Below are positions 12,486-19,721 of a stretch of 64,000 nt of DNA, in pieces. The DNA comes from Triangularia verruculosa. Lineage: Eukaryota > Ascomycota > Sordariomycetes > Sordariales > Podosporaceae. The DNA lies in the NCBI GenBank assembly GCA_033296885.1, contig MU863977.1, positions 62,001 to 126,000 on the forward strand. The letters are read 5' to 3'. The notes under the pieces are model-generated. The model did not search any database. It was not told the origin of the DNA and saw nothing but the letters and a program-made list of their open reading frames with translations. Numbering within the stretch: the first letter of the stretch is position 1; the number at the start of each line of letters is the position of its first letter. Both the position numbers and the translations under genes were made by a program.

Positions 12486-12856
12486 TACTACAGTGTAAAG
12501 GTGTAAAGGTGTAAAGGGGTGAAGGGGCAATAGAGTGCAAGGGTAGAGGAGTAGTAAAATAACTGGTGAAGATGGATGCCTCCTTTTTCAGTATGGCGAT
12601 GTACGGGAATAATGGAAGCCGCGTTGTTTCTGGAAGCCCTGATTCCCAGAACGAAAGTTGCGGGGAACACTACTAGCCCCGACGCAGCAGACTGACCACC
12701 GCCAAGCCGTGCGTACAGCTTTACATGTGTATATCGGCGGTAACCCTTCCCTGCTCCAGATCACACCTGCTTATCCACTGTAGATTCAGAGGGTTATCAT
12801 TGTCTCTGGTGTCCCTGGCTCGTCTGTGAAGCTGTATCTACGGCTTCGGATGCAAA
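12486..12856. promoter_or_regulatory. divergent promoter, hydrolase copy 1/alcohol dehydrogenase
   Basis: A 371-nt gap between divergently transcribed genes; both promoters must lie here. A tandem octamer abuts the hydrolase start. No other element is recognisable. Confidence 0.5.
12493..12516. repeat. tandem octamer (GTGTAAAG)x3
   Basis: Three perfect tandem copies of GTGTAAAG directly upstream of the hydrolase ATG, followed by a degenerate fourth copy (GGGTGAAG). It would lie in the 5' leader or core promoter of that gene. Confidence 0.9.
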
Positions 12857-14020
12857 ATGGATTCCTCAAGACTCCCCAAGGCAATGAAAGCCCAAATACT
12901 CCCTTCCTTCAACGCCCCGTATCGACTCACCAGTCTTCCGCTCCCGGTTTTCACTGCCAGCAATCCCCATGACATTCTTGTCAAAGTCCTGGCGGCATCC
13001 TACTGCCACACGGACCTCGTTCTGGCCCAGGGCCAAATGTCCCCCTTTCCCCCGTCATTTCCTCACATTGGTTGCCATGAGTTTTCGGGTGAGGTGATCT
13101 CCCTCCCTGAGCACTCTCTGTCTCAATTCAAAATCGGTGATCGAGTTGGCGTTCCAGGTCGCTCGTTTCGTCCTTGCGGAAAGTGCTTCGAGTGCCGGCG
13201 TGAGCCAGGCGATGACGAGGACAAAAGTGTAGACGGCGGTGGATACAGCGTCTATTGTGTCTCGGCAGGCAATCACGGAATCTCGGCCCCTGGTGGTTTT
13301 CGAGAGTTCGCCCTTGTCGATAGTCGCCAAGTCACGCCCTTGCCAGACAACATCTCGGCAGTTCAAGGAGCGAGCCTGATGTGTGCCGGAATCACCATTT
13401 ATGCTGCCATCAAAAAGTGTGGTTTGACGAAAGGCAATAGGGTGGGTATCATGGGCTGTGGTGGTGGACTAGGGCATTTGGGACTGCAGTTTGCAGCAAA
13501 GATGGGCCTCCAGGCCTTGGGTGTCGATGCCGCAGATGAACCGCTGAGAATGGCAGAGGAAATAGCGGAAGCATTGCGCCAGGAAAGTGGGATTTCTGCG
13601 CAGGTCGCGGATGTGAGGGTCATAAAAGCTGAACATCTTGTCCAGGAGATGGGGAAAGAGGACGGAAAGCAAGACAAAGCGGATATGGGTCTTGATGCAG
13701 TGATCATTTTGCCAGAAAGCCAAAAGGCCTTTGACTATGGTATCTCGTTGCTCCGAACTCACGGAAGATGCGTGGTAGTCTCATTTCCCGCCGAGGGTTT
13801 TCATATCTCGGCTCGAGACGTGGTTTTCAGAGACATCTCCATTGTGGGTAGCTTGGTAGGAAGCAACAAGGTTTTGAGAGAAATGGTCACATTTGCGGCC
13901 GAGCATAATGTCCAGGCACGCATCAAGACCTACCCATTGAAGGAGCTGAATGATTTGGTATTGGAGTACAAAAAGGGCAAGGGGGAAAAGCTAGTGATTG
14001 ACATGACTTTGGATGATTGA
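12857..14020 (+). CDS. zinc-dependent alcohol dehydrogenase (MDR family)
   Basis: Medium-chain dehydrogenase/reductase, 387 aa, intronless, oxidising an alcohol with NAD(P). Catalytic zinc ligands are visible as Cys in AASYCHTDLVL and His-Glu in IGCHEFSGEV. The structural zinc lobe CGKCFECRREPG is followed by a more distant Cys (YCVSAGN) because of an acidic insertion. The nucleotide motif is GIMGCGGGLGHLGLQFAAK. Residues about 230-280 carry a charged insertion (EEIAEALRQESG...EDGKQDKAD) longer than in yeast ADH. It lies at the centre of the mirrored cluster, divergent from the first hydrolase, and converges with the CMD gene. Substrate unknown. Confidence 0.9.
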   Translation: MDSSRLPKAMKAQILPSFNAPYRLTSLPLPVFTASNPHDILVKVLAASYCHTDLVLAQGQMSPFPPSFPHIGCHEFSGEVISLPEHSLSQFKIGDRVGVPGRSFRPCGKCFECRREPGDDEDKSVDGGGYSVYCVSAGNHGISAPGGFREFALVDSRQVTPLPDNISAVQGASLMCAGITIYAAIKKCGLTKGNRVGIMGCGGGLGHLGLQFAAKMGLQALGVDAADEPLRMAEEIAEALRQESGISAQVADVRVIKAEHLVQEMGKEDGKQDKADMGLDAVIILPESQKAFDYGISLLRTHGRCVVVSFPAEGFHISARDVVFRDISIVGSLVGSNKVLREMVTFAAEHNVQARIKTYPLKELNDLVLEYKKGKGEKLVIDMTLDD

Positions 14021-14069
14021 GCCTTGGGGATTTGTATTTCATCATTCTTGCAACAAAAGTGGAGCTTTA

Positions 14070-14100
14070 CCCCTGAGCCCCTGAGCCCCTGAGCCCCTGA
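14070..14100. repeat. tandem octamer (CCCCTGAG)x3.9
   Basis: Nearly four perfect tandem copies of CCCCTGAG between the convergent 3' ends of the alcohol dehydrogenase and CMD genes. It contains no coding frame of interest. Confidence 0.92.
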
Positions 14101-14143
14101 ATTCCAAGACTCAAGTGAAGCCTGCTCGTCTTGGTATTATCGA

Positions 14144-14590
14144 TCACACCGCTTTCTTGCCCAGTTCCCTTTCTTTCTCCCCCTTCTCGGCCATTTCATT
14201 CAGCACCCTCTCAGCAACCTTCATGGCGTCTATTCCAGCCGGCACTCCGCAATACGTGGTACAGTGTAGGATGGCCTCCCTGATTTCCACCTCGGTCAAG
14301 CCATTGTTCCTTGCGCCCCGAATATGCGCAGCGAGCTCAGGGGCCCGGTTCAGAGCCATGAGCATGCCGATGTTGAGGAGCGACCTCTGTTTTCTCGTCA
14401 AGCCGTCGCGTGTCCAAGCCCAGCCCCAGCACCACTCTGTTACCAGCTCTTGTCCGGGGCGAGAGAATTCGGTTGAGCCATTGGCTAGGGCACGCTCCAC
14501 GTATTCGGTTCCTACTACTTCGCGCCGGACCTTGAGGCCCTCTTCGAATAGCTGTTGATGGAGAGGGGCAAGCTTGGGATCGGTAGACAT
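14144..14590 (-). CDS. carboxymuconolactone decarboxylase family protein, single domain
   Basis: AhpD-like all-helical protein of 148 aa, the normal size of bacterial PcaC-type gamma-carboxymuconolactone decarboxylase. Recognisable blocks are LVTEWCWGWAWTRDGLTRKQ, LNIGMLMALNRAPELAAHI, NNGLTEVEIREAILH and YCGVPAGIDAMKVA, the last being the family signature around YCGVPAA. In bacteria this family decarboxylates a lactone-acid in the protocatechuate branch of the beta-ketoadipate pathway; fungal copies often have unassigned substrates. Intronless. It is followed in the same orientation by the two-domain relative at 15015 and by the second hydrolase. Its pairing with lactonase-like hydrolases suggests lactone-acid chemistry, which is inference. 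Confidence 0.9.
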   Translation of the reverse strand: MSTDPKLAPLHQQLFEEGLKVRREVVGTEYVERALANGSTEFSRPGQELVTEWCWGWAWTRDGLTRKQRSLLNIGMLMALNRAPELAAHIRGARNNGLTEVEIREAILHCTTYCGVPAGIDAMKVAERVLNEMAEKGEKERELGKKAV

Positions 14591-15014
14591 CTTGCTAGAA
14601 TGGTGTAGTAAGTCGTTGCGGGACTATAAAAACTCAGTCAAGAACTGGATATTTCAAAAAGGATAAAAATTCTTGGTGGTGGAAACGGAAAAAAGAGAAC
14701 ATTGAAGAAATGTTAACAATGGATACTGAACCTCCCAAATGAGGGGGCACTGTGCATTGCATGTCCAAGACTCGGAGCTGCTTTTTATGTCCGAGTGGGG
14801 GTCATCATGAATTTTTCCCTTCCCGACGAACGAAGAATTGGCGGTGGATGAAGTGTCTGAAAGAGGGCAGCAGAGACTTGCATACAGCAGAGAAAGCGTG
14901 ATTGGACAAGGTGGCGTTCGGTATATTGATTTATTTCATAATCTTTTTATGACACCCACATCATTTCACTTCGACAAAATCCATTGAAACTCTGCCAAAT
15001 CCGTCAGAGATGGC
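14591..15014. other. intergenic, promoter of single-domain CMD gene
   Basis: About 420 nt between two co-oriented CMD-family genes, relatively AT-rich. It presumably holds the promoter of the downstream gene and the 3' end of the upstream one. Nothing else recognised. Confidence 0.5.
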
Positions 15015-15949
15015 TCAAACGGTTCCTATCTGTTCATTTAACTCCAAGATGATGGGCGCAGCGACGTGAGCACTGTGCAAACTTAGAAGCGTGGCAATCT
15101 CGAATACTTCGAGTATCTCTTGAGGAGTTGCCCCATATCCCAGAGCATTCTTGATGTGTAGCTTCAGGCCCGGCCTAAGTGGTTGTCGATCGTTAATAGG
15201 TAATTAAGCACGAGATAGTTAGTATAATTATCTTTGGACTTACTTATATAAGTGTGTCGAAGCGCAATCAAAAGCGCAGTATACAAGCTCCTTCAACTGT
15301 TGGTTTTGCCGTGCCATCAGCATATTCTTCTCAGGTAGGGAATTATTCGACATGCAAAAGAACTAACCTTTGGTTCCAAGGGACCTCCCTTTTCCCCGTC
15401 CACCTCCTTGATCCAGGGCAGGCTAGAGAATTCCAGGTATGCCTCAAAAAAGTCGGGATCAAGCCTTAGAAAGTCCTCCCAAAATATATGCCAGTACCCT
15501 CTTTTGCTGGTGAAATCCTGCTTCAATTTCTCCTGCCTTTGATCGAAACCCTTTGTTGTCTCGTCGAGATGTAGTCCCTCTTCCCTGAGAACCTCCACGA
15601 GCAAAGGAACCCCAATGTTACAAGCATGGATTCCTAACGTGCTGCTCAACTCGATAACCTCAACAACCTCGGCCACGGAAGCTCCCTCCCTCAAAGCTGT
15701 AGCCACATGGGTTTTGATCCCAGGGGTATAGAGATGCGTCGCTGCACTGTCGACCGCTAATCCGATCAGCGCTTGGTTCTTGGGGGATAGGTGAGAGTTT
15801 CTTCGGGGCACCGAGGCAAGGGATACGCTTGCGTTGAAAAAGGAAGGCGAAAGGCTCAGGAGGGATGACCAGCCCTCATGAAATGAGGCAGGCCCCAGAA
15901 GCGCATTGAAGCGGTCTCTAGCCGCCTGTTCCTGGCTTTGGCTAGACAT
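15015..15949 (-). CDS. two-domain carboxymuconolactone decarboxylase-like (AhpD fold) protein
   Basis: Three exons (15368-15949, 15244-15296, 15015-15174) join in phase to 264 aa. The protein contains two copies of one motif: residues about 75-135 (QALIGLAVDSAATHLYTPGI, then a block with ALREGAS and EVVEVIELSSTLGIHA) and residues about 195-260 (KELVYCAFDCASTHLYKPGL, then ALGYGAT and EILEVFEIATLLSLHSAH). Both match the helical core of the CMD/AhpD family, so the gene arose by internal duplication or fusion of two domains. The CxxC redox pair of true AhpD is absent. A strongly basic/acidic linker (residues about 145-190) joins the halves. Function unknown; the context suggests the same pathway as its neighbours. 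Confidence 0.85.
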
Positions 15950-16279
15950 GATGTTGAAATTGTGCGCTCGATCTTTACAACAAACACTGAACTGCATGGA
16001 TCTCGATGAAAACTGGAGTGTAGAGGAACAAACCATTATCTCAGGCCCGGGCAAAGAAGTGAGTCCCGAGTTGGAGCAAGTCATGCTCGAGACAATTGGT
16101 AACGAGGACGGACGGTACACACGAAGACAGGCATTCATCTGCCGCCGCGTGAAAATCCCCCATGCTGCATGGCTACCCTGCAATTATGCTGATCCTATGG
16201 ATAGGTAACCATCGTTTCAAAGTGCGGGGATAGCTGCATATCGGGAGTAGACGGATCCCCATGTTTTGAGGGGATGAGG
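15950..16279. other. short intergenic region
   Basis: 330 nt between the two-domain CMD start and the stop of hydrolase copy 2. No independent element recognised; it must include the promoter of the two-domain gene. Confidence 0.45.
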
Positions 16280-17288
16280 TCAGGCTCCCCAAAATCGCTG
16301 CGGATTTCTCTCTTCCCACTCGTCATCATGCGCAAAAATGATCTCGACCCCCCTTCTCTCCAACCCCCTAACCATTTCAATGGTCTCCTCGGCCTTCGCT
16401 CGGTCATGATGTATGCAACAGCTCCGCCCTTTATCGTCTTTCCATTCGCCAATCTGCTTCTCTTTGCGCAGGATCCGGCGGTCATGGCACGAGTCAGCAG
16501 CAAGGTAAACCCAACCTTTTTCGGTACAAGCTAGAAGATTGGTGTGTCCTGGCAAGTGTCCTGGGGCATCAACAAGATAAATAGATCCGTCGTTGAAAAC
16601 ATCAAGAGCCTTCTGGATATTGAAACACGGAATTGGCCGCCACTCTGTCCAGTTGGGCGTTAACTTGTTGGTGTTTTGCATTGCGGTTGCGGTGCCAGCT
16701 TTAGCAGTGACGCCAGGATCAGATAGCTCGATAGTTCTGCTGACAGGAAACAAATCTGCTTCAAAGAAGGAGTGACTGCCCCTGAGCGAAGCCGACGATG
16801 TCCCAGAGAGCAGGGCGATCGAACCGTTGCCGACAATAAACTTCGAACTCGGAAAGTCGGGCGGGTAGCCGATGTGATCCCAGTGTACCTGGGATCATCA
16901 GTTACATACTGGTTGGCAATGGTGGATAGGGTAGGTAAGGTAGTTTTGAATCACACACATGAGAAAAAACAACGAAGTGAACGTCGTCCGCACCTAGTCC
17001 TCCCTTCTGTAGGCTTGTCACCACATCAGGCGTCGTAGACATGGGCTGTCGAGTCGTAACATGATGACGGATTGGTGCCGAGTACAAGGAAGTATCTCGT
17101 CTCACCCCAAGGTCAAAGACAATATTGGTCCTTTTATTGCCGACTCGCGATGTGTGCTGAATCAAGAAGCACAGAGAAGGCACTGTCTTTCGGCTTCCCG
17201 GTGACAAACATGGATCAATGAAATGCTCTTCTGGGAGAGAGGAATGACCGGCTGAGAGGGCATGAATCTGGACGAAGCCTCTTGTCAT
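16280..17288 (-). CDS. metallo-beta-lactamase-fold hydrolase, lactonase-like, copy 2
   Basis: Second di-zinc MBL-fold hydrolase of the cluster, 312 aa from exons 16959-17288 and 16280-16888. The single intron falls exactly inside the metal motif: exon 1 ends with His110 and exon 2 begins VHWDHIG, so only the spliced mRNA encodes HVHWDH at 110-115. Remaining ligands are His in VDAPGHLPGHTNLL, Asp in YLAADSCHDRRIL and His in IIFAHDDEWEE. It starts like copy 1 (FVQIHALSAGHSSLPEEHF), has the same block RRDTSLYS/HHVTTRQP, and is shorter in the variable region after the active site. It is divergent from the second dehydrogenase over 232 nt. Substrate inferred only as a lactone or ester. Confidence 0.88.
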
Positions 17289-17395
17289 GTTGGATACTGA
17301 CTAGGTGGTTTTACCGCGGGTTTGGTGATCGCTTGGGAATCCGGGCAATGCCAGATGGAAACAGGGCGCGTATCAAAATTGAACCGAGACAGACC

Positions 17396-17402
17396 TATAT
17401 AG
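17396..17402. promoter_or_regulatory. TATATAG box in divergent promoter
   Basis: TATATAG on the plus strand, readable as TATATAG on the minus strand one base offset (CTATATAG). It lies about 120 nt before the dehydrogenase copy 2 ATG and 107 nt before the hydrolase copy 2 ATG, so it could serve either gene. Confidence 0.45.
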
Positions 17403-17520
17403 AGGAGGGAAAGCACCTCCTTTTGATAGGTCGAAACCTTCCCCCGCATCGCTTTTCCTCTGGGTCGGCACCTGCCTGGACTTATCACATCTGAGCCTCA
17501 GTTCCGCCGAATATCTCAGA

Positions 17521-18785
17521 ATGACGTCCACAGATGACCGCCACACCATAGCCTTCATCGGTCTCGGTGCCATGGGCAGGCCTATGGTAGCCAACCTGGC
17601 AACCAATTTGGTTCCAAGATGCACAGGCGTTGCTATACGAGTCTACGATATCGCAGATGGTCCTGGACAAGAGCTTCAAGAATTATTCCCACATGTCGTA
17701 CAGAAGACCGACAGTATCAGAGCAGCTGTCTCGGATGCCGTAAGTGAGGTCCAGCGAAAGAATACGGTATCCAAGGTTTATCGTGACCTTATCCTGCCTG
17801 TCCAGTGTTGCTAACAAATAGGGCTGGCTTCCCTGTTGCTTCACAAGACCGTGGTGTTTACGATGCTCCCAGAGAGTGCCCACGTGAGATCTGTCTATCT
17901 CGATCCGCACGGCGGCATCATCAGCACTCTCGGGCAAGACAGCGCCAAGATCCTCGTCGACTGTTCTACCATTGACACAGCAACCTCTCTACATGTAAAG
18001 TCCGAAGTTGCTAGAATCGCACCTCGAAGCTTTTTCTATGACTGTCCAGTATCGGGTTGGTTACTCTTGCCACCCATGTTCACACCGATATCAGAAGCTG
18101 ACATCTAGCCAAGGCGGCGTGCTAGGTACGACGAACACTTGAAACATTCTCCTGTCCTATGCCTTTCAAAAGAGGGCGACTTTGAATCGGTCTTTCTGAC
18201 GAAAACTGGTCGATAGGAGCGGCTCAAGGAACCATAGCCTTCTTCATGGGTTGCTCGTCATCCGATCCGAATCTACCACGCTTGCATGAGCTGTTGGATT
18301 GCATGGGCAGCAAAGCCATCCCATGCGGCGGTCCATCTCTAGGATTAGCCGCAAAGCTGTCCAACAACTATCTCTCCGGCATCATCACTATCGCCGCTTC
18401 AGAGGCCATGGATATGGGCATGCGAGCCGGCATCGACCCTGCGACATTGGCGTCGGTTTTCGCGTCTGGCACGGCACAGAACCGGCAATGTGATGTTTTC
18501 AACCCCGTTCCCAACGTATGCCCACAGGCACCCTCATCCAAAGGCTACCGCGGCGGATTCAGGGTGGAGTTGATGAAAAAAGACATGGGGTTAGCGGTCG
18601 ATATGGCACGCCGGATAGGGGCCAAGAATGTCCTGGGCGTGAGCGGTCTAGGTGTCTATGCAGCTGCCAGCGCGGCCGAGGACTGCAAGGGGTTGGACTC
18701 CAGGGTGGTGTATAGGTACCTGGGAGGCAAGGAGAGCTTCAACAGCGTAGACGGAGCAAGAGCTGAACCCGTCAAGGAGATCTAA
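17521..18785 (+). CDS. beta-hydroxyacid dehydrogenase (3-hydroxyisobutyrate dehydrogenase family), copy 2
   Basis: Second HIBADH-family dehydrogenase, 335 aa from exons 17521-17739, 17848-18055, 18114-18125 and 18217-18785. The Rossmann motif is IAFIGLGAMGRPMVANLA, the substrate loop DCPVSGGVLGAAQG near 138-151, and the catalytic Lys in GLAAKLSNNYLSG near residue 193. Exon 3 is a 12-nt microexon encoding the GVL part of the substrate loop; skipping it would keep the frame but delete four residues. The first intron is at the same place as intron 2 of copy 1 (before TVVFTMLPES). It closes the mirrored cluster on the right. The acceptor of the first intron was chosen by homology to copy 1; an upstream AG at 17820 would shift phase. 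Confidence 0.87.
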
Positions 18786-19154
18786 CTGGGAGTGTAAATA
18801 GAAAACGCCAACCATGCATAATATTATCTTGTGCTGTCAATCAAAGTGTCTCCCCCATGCTATGTATGCGACTGATGCGATGCCATCTAATCTCGCGAGT
18901 TTTATAGGCAGGCTGTCATGAAGAAAAGGTGAAGAAGAGAGAAAATAAACAAAATCCGGAATAGTCCAAACCCCATACCAACTCGCTGTCATCCCTCCAA
19001 TGGGGCATTATCATGCTGTTCATCATCAATCTGTATACATAACTGTGCCACATTTTCATCGTTTCGATAAGGACAAAAGGAGAGCCCAAAACTCAAAGAA
19101 AAAGGAAAGGAAAAACAAAGGAGAGAAAACAAAAGAGATTGTCGTACACTTTCA
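18786..19154. other. intergenic region
   Basis: About 370 AT-rich nt between the convergent dehydrogenase copy 2 and the next minus-strand frame; purine-rich tract near 19076-19140. No gene seen. Confidence 0.5.
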
Positions 19155-19640
19155 TCATGGTCGTATTCTTCCCCACCCTCTGCCAGATCTAGAGCCTCCA
19201 ATTCTAGGCCTAGACTGGCGCCAGATGGCCGATCTAGTCCCTTTGAGGTTCTTGAAAGTCAGGTAGCAGTTGTTGACCCATGTCCAACCCCGTGGGCCCT
19301 TGGCCAGCGTTCTGGACTGTGTGGTAATGCGGGGGAGGCGGGTCACGAGTGCCGGGGTAACGCAGTGCTGCAAAAAAGCCCAGAAGAAGAGGATCTGGAA
19401 TGTGAGGCAGGTGAGGAATGTCCAATCAATCTCGTCGCCGGTTGGGGAGTCTTCGGCCGAAGGGCCGAAGAGAAAGGCGAGGCCGAGGAGTAGAGGGGAG
19501 GATTCAACAAAGGAAATGCTGCGATTGGAATCCTGCATCTGTTGATGAGGAGCCTTATTGGTGCTGGTGCTGGTGCTGGTGGGAGATGCGGTGGTGGTAG
19601 TGATGGTGGTGCCGGCCGTGACATGGCTGCGTACCTGCAC
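19155..19640 (-). CDS. hypothetical protein with one hydrophobic segment, gene model uncertain
   Basis: An open frame whose codons from about 19535 downwards have strong GC-ending bias, typical of real exons here. From the ATG at about 19535 it reads MQDSNRSISFVESSPLLLGL, then an acidic patch (SAEDSPTGDEIDW) and a probable membrane helix (FLTCLTFQILFFWAFLQHC), then a basic tail. The same bias continues upstream in another frame (about 19640-19720, reading ILNPLRTFITLFRTHTTSGG), right after the BTB gene stop. Either this is a separate small membrane protein with an undetected first exon, or a 3' exon of an alternative BTB transcript. Not recognised. Confidence 0.45.
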   Translation of the reverse strand: MQVRSHVTAGTTITTTTASPTSTSTSTNKAPHQQMQDSNRSISFVESSPLLLGLAFLFGPSAEDSPTGDEIDWTFLTCLTFQILFFWAFLQHCVTPALVTRLPRITTQSRTLAKGPRGWTWVNNCYLTFKNLKGTRSAIWRQSRPRIGGSRSGRGWGRIRP

Positions 19641-19721
19641 TTCTACCCTCGAGAGTGTTGCCTCCAGAGGTGGTGTGGGTGCGGAAGAGCGTGATAAAAG
19701 TGCGGAGAGGGTTGAGGATAG

